From: Flavicella sp049625305
GTDB lineage: Bacteria > Bacteroidota > Bacteroidia > Flavobacteriales > Flavobacteriaceae
Length of the DNA stretch: 30,577 bases
NCBI GenBank assembly: GCA_049625305.1
Contig: JBMZVD010000017.1
Span: 1 to 30,577, forward strand
Direction: 5' to 3'
Positions 15,196-22,934 of this stretch are shown here, one piece after another (within the stretch, counting starts at the first letter, position 1; each line of letters starts with the position of its first letter). Position numbers and translations under genes: made by a program. A model generated the notes under the pieces. That model saw nothing but the letters and a program-made list of their open reading frames with translations. It had not been told where the DNA came from and ran no database searches.

Positions 15196-15894
15196 CTATT
15201 CGTTTTGAATGACGTTTATATAGTCGTCTAAAGTAAGTGCATCATCTATAGAAAATTCACCAATTTTTGTACGTCTTAATACCGATAAATGAGCGCCTGA
15301 ACCCAATGCTTTTCCAAAATCGTATGCTAACGAACGTATGTAAGTTCCTTTGCTACAAACAACTCTAAAGTGAATCTCCGGCAAGTCAATCTTTGTTATT
15401 TCAAATTCATCAATAACAATTTTTCTTGCAGGTACTTCGACAGACTCACCTGCTCTTGCCATCTCATACAAACGTTTTCCGTCTTTTTTCAAAGCAGAAA
15501 ACACAGGTGGTTTTTGTAAAATCTCTCCAAGAAACTGTGCCGTAGTTTTGTGAATGACATCAGCTGTGAGATGTTCGTATGGATAGATAGCGTCTATTTC
15601 AGATTCAAGATCGTAACTTGGTGTGGTAGCACCAACTTTAATAACACCTGTATATTCTTTGACTTGTGCTTGAAAGGTCTCAATGTTTTTAGTAAACTTA
15701 CCCGTACACAATATTAATAAACCAGTAGCCAAAGGGTCAAGTGTACCCGCATGTCCAACTTTTATTTTTTTGATTCCATAACGTTGCCTGATTTCCCAAC
15801 GTAGCTTGTTGACTACTTGAAATGAAGTCCATGTCAATGGTTTGTCCACCAACAATACCTTCCCATCTTTGTAATGTTGTCCTGATTCTGTCAT
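15196..15894 (-). CDS. truB: tRNA pseudouridine(55) synthase TruB
   Basis: A 232-residue enzyme that isomerises U55 of the tRNA T loop to pseudouridine. The catalytic motif GHAGTLDPLATGLL is at about 47-60 with Asp53 as catalytic residue; the nearby KPLTWTSFQVVNKLR and the later GTYIRSLAYDFG motif are also typical. The start is the ATG at 15894, not a longer frame upstream: it overlaps the uppP stop in an ATGA arrangement, giving translational coupling, and matches the usual N-terminus (DGKVLLVDKP). It is the last gene of the ftsX-DUF3098-uppP-truB operon. A short C-terminus without a PUA domain is normal in Bacteroidota. Confidence 0.95.
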   Translation of the reverse strand: MTESGQHYKDGKVLLVDKPLTWTSFQVVNKLRWEIRQRYGIKKIKVGHAGTLDPLATGLLILCTGKFTKNIETFQAQVKEYTGVIKVGATTPSYDLESEIDAIYPYEHLTADVIHKTTAQFLGEILQKPPVFSALKKDGKRLYEMARAGESVEVPARKIVIDEFEITKIDLPEIHFRVVCSKGTYIRSLAYDFGKALGSGAHLSVLRRTKIGEFSIDDALTLDDYINVIQNE

Positions 15895-16685
15895 GCTAGC
15901 AAAGAGTACGTTACTGCAACAGCTCCCACAATTGCACAATAAATAGAAAAGTAGTATAATTTAGACTTTTTGACCAAAGCAAGCATCCATTTACAAGCGA
16001 GTAAACCAGAAAAAAAAGCAGCTATAAACCCTAAAACCATTGGTAATAAGTGACTTTGTTCAAAAACTATGTGCCCACCCAACAAGTCTTTTGCTATTTT
16101 ACCAAAAATAAGAGGAACAACCATTAAAAAAGAAAAACGCGCAGCTTTCATGCGATCAATCTTAAGCAATACAGAAGTAGCTATAGTAGCTCCTGATCTT
16201 GAAATCCCTGGTAACATGGCTACTGCTTGCGCAATTCCTATCAAAGTAGCAGACACAAAAGAGGTGTCTTTTTGTGTAGTCTTAGTTCGATCGGCGAGCA
16301 AAAGCAATAGAGCAGTTATTAACAACATAAGCCCTACGAAAAACAACTGTCCACTAAAAAAAGTTTCCAATTGGGATTCAAACATCAAACCTATCGCAAC
16401 AGCAGGAAGCATAGAAATAATAATCTTTAGTGAAAAAACAGATGACTCATTTACTTTGAATTGAAAAAGCCCTTTGAAAATTTCAGCAATATCTCTTCTA
16501 AAAATTAGAACCGTACTCAAGGCTGTTGCAAAATGCAAAACAACAGTAAACGTCATACTTTCTTTGGCAATGGTTTCATTCCCAAAAAGTATTTTAGCCA
16601 ACTCTAAATGCCCACTTGATGAAACAGGTAAAAACTCCGTTAAACCTTGAATAATACCTAAAACAATCGCTTCTAAATAACTCAT
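15891..16685 (-). CDS. uppP: Undecaprenyl-diphosphate phosphatase UppP (BacA)
   Basis: A 264-residue integral membrane enzyme that removes a phosphate from undecaprenyl diphosphate, recycling the lipid carrier for peptidoglycan and other envelope polymers; overproduction of this family gives bacitracin resistance. Both family signatures are present: QGLTEFLPVSSSGHLEL at 13-29 and PGISRSGATI at 159-168. About seven or eight hydrophobic segments are visible. Length is normal. It lies 24 nt after the DUF3098 gene and overlaps truB by 4 nt. Confidence 0.96.
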   Translation of the reverse strand: MSYLEAIVLGIIQGLTEFLPVSSSGHLELAKILFGNETIAKESMTFTVVLHFATALSTVLIFRRDIAEIFKGLFQFKVNESSVFSLKIIISMLPAVAIGLMFESQLETFFSGQLFFVGLMLLITALLLLLADRTKTTQKDTSFVSATLIGIAQAVAMLPGISRSGATIATSVLLKIDRMKAARFSFLMVVPLIFGKIAKDLLGGHIVFEQSHLLPMVLGFIAAFFSGLLACKWMLALVKKSKLYYFSIYCAIVGAVAVTYSLLA

Positions 16686-16709
16686 TAAATTAGTGTTTTA
16701 ATCTGTAAA

Positions 16710-16952
16710 TTATTGTTTAGGTGAAGCCAATATGGCATATACTTCTATCACAAAACCAATAAGCACCAATGTAGGTGCTAGGCGAATTCTTCTAAAATTA
16801 TATATCGCCTCACTGAAAACGGCAGGGTCTTTACTTCCACCTCCACTCATCAAAACAAATCCTAACACAACAAATAAGACACCTATGAGCATCCATATGT
16901 AATTATTTTTTGCGAATAAGAATTCTTTCTGTTTGTTTTTATCCTTTATCAT
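16710..16952 (-). CDS. DUF3098 small membrane protein
   Basis: An 80-residue protein with two hydrophobic helices, about 18-36 (YIWMLIGVLFVVLGFVLMSG) and 58-75 (APTLVLIGFVIEVYAIL), joined by a short polar loop with GGGSKDP and FRRIRLAP. This is the DUF3098 pattern, conserved in Bacteroidota and usually placed directly after ftsX as here (18 nt after it). Its role is not established; the constant neighbourhood suggests it works with FtsX in cell division or envelope remodelling, which is inference. Confidence 0.88.
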   Translation of the reverse strand: MIKDKNKQKEFLFAKNNYIWMLIGVLFVVLGFVLMSGGGSKDPAVFSEAIYNFRRIRLAPTLVLIGFVIEVYAILASPKQ

Positions 16953-16970
16953 AGTAGTAATAAAATGTTT

Positions 16971-17849
16971 TTATGAATACAGTTGATCAGTTTTTAAATT
17001 TAGGAAGCGTTGTGTAGCCAAAAAGGTACTGAACCAAGTCACAAAGATTCCTACTAGAAATACACCCGTGAAGACCATAGCTAGCTCCTTGTAATCTGAT
17101 AATAATTCCAATGTCGGAAGTTTTTCAGAGAGGTAATATATAGTTGAGGCCAATGCGAAGCTTGACAAAAATGCACCAGCAATTCCCAACTTGATACTCG
17201 TCCATATAAATGGGATTCGTATAAATCGTTTAGTAGCGCCAACCATTTGCATGGTCTTGATTGTAAAACGCTTTGAATACACAGACAAACGAATGGAACT
17301 GTTGATTAAAATCACTGAAATCAAAGTAAAGAATCCGGCAACAACCAATACCCAAAAACTAATTTTCTTGACATTAGCTGTCAACAACTCAATCAATGGT
17401 GCGTCGTATGTAACCTCAGCAACATAGGCGTTTTTAGACAATTCTCTTTTTATTTGTGCCATCTGTTGTGGTGTAACAAATTCCGGTTTCAATGAAATGT
17501 CCAATGCATTCTTTAAAGGATTTTCCCCTAAAAACTCGAGAAAATCTTCTCCAATGTCTTTGCTAAATTGAACAGCCGCCTCTTTCTTCGAAAGAAAAAC
17601 AACATCTCGTGTGTATTTCTTGGTTTTTAAACTCTTTTTCAAATTTGAAATTTGAGCATTAGAGACACGGTCTTTTAAAAAAAGTGTCAGTTCAATTTGA
17701 GATTTGAAATGATTGGCAATTTTAGAAGACTTAACCACCACCAAACCCAAAGCACCTAACACAAACAAAACCAAAGAAATACTCAAAACTACTGAAATGT
17801 AGGAAGAATTCAATCGTCTTTTTTGATAACGTTCATAGGAGTTTGACAT
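16971..17849 (-). CDS. ftsX: Cell division protein FtsX
   Basis: A 292-residue inner-membrane protein, the permease-like partner of the FtsE ATPase, which transmits ATP hydrolysis to periplasmic wall hydrolases at division. The layout is that of FtsX: a first TM helix at about 19-41, a periplasmic domain (about 45-160, IELTLFLKDRVSNAQI ... FLGENPLKNALDI), and three C-terminal TM helices (about 170-190, 218-240, 258-282) with the VYSKRFTIKTMQMVGATKRFIRIPF motif between. ftsE is not next to it, as is common in Bacteroidota. It is the first gene of the four-gene minus-strand operon, starting at ATG 17849. Confidence 0.94.
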   Translation of the reverse strand: MSNSYERYQKRRLNSSYISVVLSISLVLFVLGALGLVVVKSSKIANHFKSQIELTLFLKDRVSNAQISNLKKSLKTKKYTRDVVFLSKKEAAVQFSKDIGEDFLEFLGENPLKNALDISLKPEFVTPQQMAQIKRELSKNAYVAEVTYDAPLIELLTANVKKISFWVLVVAGFFTLISVILINSSIRLSVYSKRFTIKTMQMVGATKRFIRIPFIWTSIKLGIAGAFLSSFALASTIYYLSEKLPTLELLSDYKELAMVFTGVFLVGIFVTWFSTFLATQRFLNLKTDQLYS

Positions 17850-18006
17850 ACACAGCTATTTAGGTCGGCAAGTTACTAAAATAGATTCAAGCTCCAAAGA
17901 TTCTTTCTTAGTGATTTAAAACAGTTTTGTCATACGGTCTACAACAATTCAAAGCCACTCTAATTACAATTCAAACAATAATCCTGTGATATCCTAAATA
18001 TTAGTT

Positions 18007-18014
18007 TAAATTTG
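18007..18014 (+). promoter_or_regulatory. -7 promoter element immediately upstream of rbfA
   Basis: TAAATTTG fits TAnnTTTG and ends only 4 nt before the rbfA ATG. With the usual distance from this element to the transcription start, the mRNA would begin at or next to the start codon, suggesting a leaderless message. The -33 match is poor. Confidence 0.55.
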
Positions 18015-18018
18015 CAGT

Positions 18019-18414
18019 ATGGAAGAAACAAACAGACAAAAGAAGATAGGTGGTGTCATCCAAAAAGACTTAGTGGATGTATTGCAAAGCGCTGCACAAG
18101 AAGGCATGAAAGGGGTAATCATTTCAGTATCTAAAGTATCTGTAACCACAGATCTTAGTCAAGCAAAAGTTTATTTAAGTATTTTTCCATCAGAAAAAAG
18201 AGATGAATTGATTGTTGGTATTCAATCAAACAGCAAATCCATTCGACACGAGCTTGCCAAAAGAACCAAAAACCAACTGAGAAGGGTACCCAATTTGACT
18301 TTTTACGGCGATGATTCTTTAGACTATATAGAAAACATTGATGCTTCTTTACGAGGAGAAGATATCAACCCTATACAACACCCTGAAATATTACCGAAAA
18401 GAAAAAAGTCTTAG
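18019..18414 (+). CDS. rbfA: 30S ribosome-binding factor RbfA
   Basis: A 131-residue KH-like RNA-binding protein needed for late 16S rRNA 5' processing and 30S maturation, important in the cold. Typical features are RQKKIGGVIQKDLVDVLQ at the start, the middle strand VSVTTDLSQAKVYLSIF, and IRHELAKRTKNQLRRVPNLTFYGDDSLDY near the end. Length is normal, with a charged tail. The next gene begins 1 nt after its stop, so the two are co-translated. Confidence 0.95.
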   Translation: MEETNRQKKIGGVIQKDLVDVLQSAAQEGMKGVIISVSKVSVTTDLSQAKVYLSIFPSEKRDELIVGIQSNSKSIRHELAKRTKNQLRRVPNLTFYGDDSLDYIENIDASLRGEDINPIQHPEILPKRKKS

Positions 18415-18415
18415 C

Positions 18416-19609
18416 TTGAATTTTTCTTTCTACATAGCAAAACGCTATTTATTCTCTAAAAGCAGCAACAATGCCATCAATATTATCACTAAAATATCTA
18501 GTGTTGGTGTCATTGTGGGAGCCTTGGCCCTTTTTATAGTACTCTCTGGTTTTTCTGGATTGAAATCATATGTCAGTGAATCTTTTCTTGACAAAACTGA
18601 ACCTAACATTCGTATCAGTGCTAAAAAAGGAAAATCATTTGAATTTACTTCACATCTTCAAAACTCGCTTTCAGCTGAAAAAAATATCATCGCCTATTCA
18701 AAAGTAATTGAAGAACGTGCATTTTTCAAACACAAGAAAAAAGAACAAATTGCATACATAAAAGGGGTAGATGAAAATTTCACAAGAGTAAGCCCAATGG
18801 ACTCACTTGTTTATACTGGTAAATGGCTCGACTTGAAAAATAACAATGCCGTAGTTGGTAATGGAATCGCCAACAAACTTTCATTAGGCATTCTAAACTA
18901 CGGAAGTCCTTTGACAATTTTAGTACCCAAACCAGGGAAAAACTATATCACCAACCCAAGTAAAGCTTTTAAAAAAATAAACACGAATGTTTCTGGTATC
19001 TTGTCAATATCAGAACAGATTGACAACAAGTTTGTTTTTATACCACTAGAAGATGCTCAACAATTATTGGGATATTCTAAAAATCAAGTCATGGCTATTG
19101 ACATCAAATGTTCTAAAACTCCACAAACGATAACATCTCTTAAAGAGAATTTAGGAAACGAATTTACAGTTGCGAGTAGAGAAGAATTAAATTCTTTTTA
19201 CAAGATACTAAACACTGAAAAACTCGTCGCCTACCTTATTTTTACTCTTGTATTGATCATAGCTCTTTTCAATGTAATTGGATCTATCATCATGATGGTC
19301 ATAGACAAGAAAGCAAACCTAAAAACACTCTATAAAATAGGTGCTTCTATTCCTGAAATCAAAAGAATTTTTATACTTCAAGGGTTCTTGATGACATTGA
19401 TAGGCTTATTCGTTGGATTGACATTGGGTTGTTTTCTAATATGGGTTCAAAACACATTTCATTTGTTCATGATTGCACCCTCTATCCCATACCCTATCGA
19501 GTTTAAATGGAACAATCTGATAGTAGTAATATTCACACTTAGCTTACTAGGCTATATCGCTTCGTTAGTGGCAAGCGTCAAGATTTCTAAAGCCTTACTT
19601 TCTGAATAA
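18416..19609 (+). CDS. LolC/E-type ABC transporter permease (FtsX-like)
   Basis: A 397-residue membrane protein of the LolC/LolE-MacB permease superfamily. A first TM helix (about 25-50, GVIVGALALFIVLSGFSGL) follows FYIAKRYLFSKSSNNAINIITKISS, which is the signature start of LolE-like permeases. A periplasmic domain of about 200 residues precedes three TM helices (about 265-290, 315-345, 365-392). With an ATPase partner such as LolD, not present here, it would release outer-membrane lipoproteins or act as a related exporter. The start is chosen as TTG at 18416, 1 nt after the rbfA stop: upstream codons in this frame lie inside rbfA and the N-terminus matches family starts. Linkage to rbfA suggests translational coupling. 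Confidence 0.85.
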   Translation: MNFSFYIAKRYLFSKSSNNAINIITKISSVGVIVGALALFIVLSGFSGLKSYVSESFLDKTEPNIRISAKKGKSFEFTSHLQNSLSAEKNIIAYSKVIEERAFFKHKKKEQIAYIKGVDENFTRVSPMDSLVYTGKWLDLKNNNAVVGNGIANKLSLGILNYGSPLTILVPKPGKNYITNPSKAFKKINTNVSGILSISEQIDNKFVFIPLEDAQQLLGYSKNQVMAIDIKCSKTPQTITSLKENLGNEFTVASREELNSFYKILNTEKLVAYLIFTLVLIIALFNVIGSIIMMVIDKKANLKTLYKIGASIPEIKRIFILQGFLMTLIGLFVGLTLGCFLIWVQNTFHLFMIAPSIPYPIEFKWNNLIVVIFTLSLLGYIASLVASVKISKALLSE

Positions 19610-19631
19610 AAAAACACCTAAAATAGGTGTT
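19607..19631 (-). terminator. Terminator of the dihydrouridine synthase gene
   Basis: On the minus strand AACACCTA (19624-19631) and its complement (19613-19620) form an 8-bp stem with a 3-nt loop, followed by a run of T residues that overlaps the end of the convergent permease gene. Confidence 0.75.
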
Positions 19632-19657
19632 CTGAAAGGGGGTAAAAATCATGACAA

Positions 19658-20656
19658 CTATTCTGCAAAGACATGATCTCCAAACTTATCAAGCACTTCA
19701 TCAAACGTAGCAAACATCTCTTCAGCTGTGTTTGATGTAACCATTTTCATCCTATATTCTTTAAACCCAGGAATGCCTTTGAAATAAGTTCCATAATGCC
19801 TACGTGTCTCAAGTACCGCCAAAATTTCCTTCTCTTTCCAGGCTATTTCCATTTCCAAATGACGCCTCGCAATAGCAACCCTTTCAGCCATTGTCACCGG
19901 AGTCATATGTTCTCCCGTTTCAAAAAAGTGTTTTACTTGTTTAAAAAACCACGGATTTCCAATGCTTGCTCTTCCGATCATAGCTCCATCTAGACCGTAC
20001 TCATCTCGCATCTTTACAGCAGCTTCAGGTGTATTGACATCACCATTTCCAAATACTGGAATGTGCATTCTTGGATTGTTTTTGACCTCAGCGATAGGCC
20101 CCCAATTAGCGTCACCTTTGTACATCTGAGCTCTTGTTCTACCGTGTATTGAGATTGCTTTGCATCCCACATCTTGAATGCGTTCTGCGACTTCGACAAT
20201 CTTTATAGAATCCTCATCCCATCCCAAACGAGTTTTTACCGTAATCGGTAAATCAGTGTGTTTGACCATTGCTTCTGTCAAAGAAACCATCAAATCTATA
20301 TCTTTTAAAATACCAGCACCCGCTCCTTTACTAACTACTTTCTTAACTGGACACCCAAAATTGATATCTATAATATCTGGCTTAGATTTTTCAACGATCT
20401 CAACAGTTCTTAACATGGAATCAAGATTCGCACCAAATATCTGAATCCCCACAGGGCGTTCTTTTTCGTAAATATCTAATTTCTTGACACTCTTTGCAGC
20501 GTCACGTATCAATCCTTCAGAAGAAATAAACTCCGTGTACACCACATCTGCACCTTGTTCTTTACACAAAGCACGAAAAGGAGGGTCACTAACATCCTCC
20601 ATAGGAGCCAATAACAATGGAAATTCATTTAATTCTATATCGCCAATTTTCACCAA
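19658..20656 (-). CDS. dus: tRNA-dihydrouridine synthase (DusB type)
   Basis: A 332-residue FMN-dependent enzyme that reduces uridines in the tRNA D loop to dihydrouridine. Motifs: PLLLAPMEDVSDPPFR at 13-28 in the first barrel strand, DINFGCPVKKV at 97-107 with catalytic Cys102, TVKTRLGWD and SIHGRTRAQMYKG in the middle, and GNGDVNTPEA and GLDGAMIGRASIGNPWFF in the FMN phosphate region. The C-terminal helical domain is complete. The start is TTG at 20656, giving the usual MVKIG N-terminus; a GTG one codon later is the alternative, and a stop lies five codons upstream. It has its own promoter and terminator. Confidence 0.93.
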   Translation of the reverse strand: MVKIGDIELNEFPLLLAPMEDVSDPPFRALCKEQGADVVYTEFISSEGLIRDAAKSVKKLDIYEKERPVGIQIFGANLDSMLRTVEIVEKSKPDIIDINFGCPVKKVVSKGAGAGILKDIDLMVSLTEAMVKHTDLPITVKTRLGWDEDSIKIVEVAERIQDVGCKAISIHGRTRAQMYKGDANWGPIAEVKNNPRMHIPVFGNGDVNTPEAAVKMRDEYGLDGAMIGRASIGNPWFFKQVKHFFETGEHMTPVTMAERVAIARRHLEMEIAWKEKEILAVLETRRHYGTYFKGIPGFKEYRMKMVTSNTAEEMFATFDEVLDKFGDHVFAE

Positions 20657-20677
20657 AACAGTAGATTTTTAAAAATG

Positions 20678-20685
20678 CAAAGATA
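20678..20685 (-). promoter_or_regulatory. -7 promoter element of the dus gene
   Basis: TATCTTTG on the minus strand matches TAnnTTTG, 22 nt before the TTG start. A TTG at 20713-20715 lies 27 nt away, longer than usual, so the -33 assignment is uncertain. Confidence 0.55.
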
Positions 20686-20749
20686 CATTTTTCTAGGTCT
20701 AAAAAAAAGAGACAATAACAAGACTTAAAATCTTACTTTCCAACAAAAA

Positions 20750-20780
20750 AAGAGTTGTTTTAAAAGAAAAGACGACTCTT
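20750..20780. repeat. Imperfect inverted repeat in the dus-lepA gap
   Basis: AAGAGT (20750-20755) and ACTCTT (20775-20780) are inverted, with further partial pairing inward and a T run on the minus strand just after the stem. It could be an attenuator on the dus side or a remnant; a second, imperfect repeat (CCATAGC/GCCATGG, 20781-20797) follows directly. Confidence 0.35.
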
Positions 20781-20811
20781 CCATAGCTTTGCCATGGTTT
20801 AATTTGTAAAA

Positions 20812-20845
20812 TTGACAAATCTTTAGTTCAAAAAAGGTATCTTTG
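20812..20845 (+). promoter_or_regulatory. Promoter of lepA
   Basis: TTG (20812-20814), a 23-nt spacer and TATCTTTG (20838-20845) match the Bacteroidota promoter pattern. The ATG at 20873 follows 27 nt later. Confidence 0.6.
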
Positions 20846-20872
20846 CCTACCTATTTAGAAAGAATACAAGGA

Positions 20873-22669
20873 ATGAAAAACATACGTAATTTTTGCATCA
20901 TTGCACATATTGACCACGGTAAAAGCACTTTGGCAGATAGACTTTTAGATTACACTGGTGCTGTATCTGACCGTGAAAAGAAAGACCAGCTCTTGGACAA
21001 TATGGACTTAGAACGTGAACGTGGAATCACAATCAAGAGTCACGCCATACAAATGGAGTACAAACACAAAGGTGAAGAATACATTCTAAATCTTATTGAC
21101 ACTCCTGGACATGTTGATTTCTCATATGAAGTATCAAGATCAATTGCTGCCTGTGAAGGAGCATTGCTGATTGTAGATGCCGCACAAAGTATCCAAGCTC
21201 AAACCATTTCAAACTTGTACTTGGCCTTAGAAAATGACTTAGAAATCATTCCTATACTCAACAAAGTGGATTTACCAAGTGCAAATCCTGAAGAAGTAAC
21301 AGACGATATCGTTGATCTTTTAGGCTGCGACCCTGAAGAAGTAATTCATGCAAGTGGTAAAACTGGTTTCGGAGTAGACAATATACTAGAAGCAATTATC
21401 GAAAGGATTCCTGCTCCTGAGGGAGATCCAGAAGCGCCTCTACAAGCCTTAATATTTGATTCTGTTTACAATTCTTACAGAGGTATTGAGACCTATTTTC
21501 GTGTGATTAACGGATCTATAAAAAAAGGACAACGCATCAAATTTTTAGCAACTGACAATGAATACTTTGCAGATGAAATTGGAACTCTCAAATTGAATCA
21601 GGTTGTTAAAAAATCAATCCAAACTGGAGATGTTGGATATTTAATCACAGGAATTAAAACTGCGAAAGAAGTTAAAGTAGGTGATACCATTACAGATGCT
21701 GCCAACCCAACAAAAGATATCATTGAAGGGTTTGAAGACGTAAAACCTATGGTATTTGCAGGAATATACCCTGTTGACACAGAAGACTATGAAGAGCTTC
21801 GCTATTCCATGGAAAAACTACAATTAAACGATGCGTCTTTGGTGTTTGCACCTGAGAGCTCTGCAGCCTTAGGTTTTGGATTTCGATGCGGATTCTTAGG
21901 GATGTTACACATGGAAATAATCCAAGAACGTTTGGAAAGAGAATTCAACATGACTGTGATTACAACAGTTCCCAACGTATCTTACCATGCCTACACTAAA
22001 AAAGAACCAAATACCATCATTCAATTAAACAATCCAACTGACCTTCCTGACCCATCTAGATTGGATCGTGTAGAAGAGCCATTTATAAAAGCCTCTATCA
22101 TCACAAAATCAGATTTTGTTGGACAAGTTATGAGTCTTTGTATTGAAAAAAGAGGAATCATCATCAACCAATCTTATTTGACTACTCAACGTGTAGAACT
22201 GATTTTTGAAATGCCACTGGCTGAAATCGTTTTTGATTTTTACGACCGATTAAAAACAGTTTCCAAGGGTTATGCGTCATTTGATTACCATCCTATCGGC
22301 ATGAAACAGTCTAAACTGGTACGTGTTGATATTTTACTCAATGGGCAACCTGTTGATGCATTATCAGCGTTGATTCACGCTGACAATGCTTATAGTATTG
22401 GAAAGAAAATGTGTGAAAAATTGAAAGAACTAATTCCACGTCAACAATTTGATATTCCAATCCAAGCTGCCATTGGTGCCAAAATTATCTCAAGAGAAAC
22501 TACAAAAGCGCTTCGTAAAGACGTTACGGCAAAATGTTATGGAGGGGATATTTCAAGAAAAAGAAAACTACTTGAAAAACAGAAAAAAGGTAAAAAAAGG
22601 ATGCGACAAGTAGGAAGTGTAGAAATTCCACAAGAAGCATTTATGGCCGTTCTAAAATTAAACGACTAA
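20873..22669 (+). CDS. lepA: Elongation factor 4 (LepA) GTPase
   Basis: A 598-residue ribosome-associated translational GTPase that acts on stalled or mis-set ribosomes. G motifs are AHIDHGKST (about 10-18), DTPGH in the LIDTPGHVDFSYEV stretch, and NKVD near 129-132. The EF-G-like domains and the LepA-specific C-terminal domain (KKGKKRMRQVGSVEIPQEAF) are complete. The start is ATG 20873 (MKNIRNFCII); a longer frame would begin with a TTG that lies inside the -7 promoter element and is therefore rejected. Length matches the family exactly. It is a single transcription unit with a clear terminator. Confidence 0.97.
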   Translation: MKNIRNFCIIAHIDHGKSTLADRLLDYTGAVSDREKKDQLLDNMDLERERGITIKSHAIQMEYKHKGEEYILNLIDTPGHVDFSYEVSRSIAACEGALLIVDAAQSIQAQTISNLYLALENDLEIIPILNKVDLPSANPEEVTDDIVDLLGCDPEEVIHASGKTGFGVDNILEAIIERIPAPEGDPEAPLQALIFDSVYNSYRGIETYFRVINGSIKKGQRIKFLATDNEYFADEIGTLKLNQVVKKSIQTGDVGYLITGIKTAKEVKVGDTITDAANPTKDIIEGFEDVKPMVFAGIYPVDTEDYEELRYSMEKLQLNDASLVFAPESSAALGFGFRCGFLGMLHMEIIQERLEREFNMTVITTVPNVSYHAYTKKEPNTIIQLNNPTDLPDPSRLDRVEEPFIKASIITKSDFVGQVMSLCIEKRGIIINQSYLTTQRVELIFEMPLAEIVFDFYDRLKTVSKGYASFDYHPIGMKQSKLVRVDILLNGQPVDALSALIHADNAYSIGKKMCEKLKELIPRQQFDIPIQAAIGAKIISRETTKALRKDVTAKCYGGDISRKRKLLEKQKKGKKRMRQVGSVEIPQEAFMAVLKLND

Positions 22670-22690
22670 AAACAATTAAGTTATTTGAAA

Positions 22691-22719
22691 AAAACCTACT
22701 GTAAATCAGTAGGTTTTTT
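22691..22719 (+). terminator. Terminator of lepA
   Basis: AAAACCTACTG (22691-22701) pairs with CAGTAGGTTTT (22707-22717) around a 5-nt loop, and a T run follows. Confidence 0.88.
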
Positions 22720-22805
22720 GTTTTACATCAGGTTTTCATCAACTAAAACGCAAAAGCAGAAAAAACTGATTGTGTAACCAATAAAATCAATGCTAATTAT
22801 TTGTG

Positions 22806-22829
22806 TTTTAAACATTTAAACCTTTAAAT
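22806..22829 (+). repeat. Three tandem 8-bp repeats upstream of the glycogen genes
   Basis: TTTAAACA, TTTAAACC and TTTAAATA follow one another without gap, about 105-130 nt upstream of glgA. An A/T-rich curved region or regulator site is possible. Confidence 0.4.
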
Positions 22830-22881
22830 AGAAGTGCTTGTCAAAAAAAACAGATCATTAATACAAAAACAACACCACACT

Positions 22882-22894
22882 CTTAACATTGTTA
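22882..22894. promoter_or_regulatory. Palindrome TTAACATTGTTAA upstream of glgA
   Basis: A 5-bp inverted repeat with a 3-nt centre, 41-53 nt upstream of the glgA ATG, near where a promoter should lie. It may be an operator for the glycogen operon. The promoter itself could not be fixed; TAGTTTTA at 22905-22912 is one mismatch from a -7 element. Confidence 0.35.
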
Positions 22895-22934
22895 AATATT
22901 TTGCTTAGTTTTATTCAAGTAAAAAAAAATCAAA

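Noticed and set aside
15895..15939. Longer truB frame with a Cys-rich N-terminus
   Set aside because: The extra 15 residues are read from the uppP coding end in another frame; the ATGA overlap at 15891-15894 gives the normal start.
18338..18415. Permease start inside rbfA at ATG 18338
   Set aside because: It would add 26 residues overlapping rbfA in another frame; the family N-terminus begins at the TTG just after the rbfA stop.
20843..20872. Longer lepA frame starting at TTG 20843
   Set aside because: That TTG lies within the -7 promoter element TATCTTTG, and the ATG at 20873 gives the standard LepA N-terminus and length.
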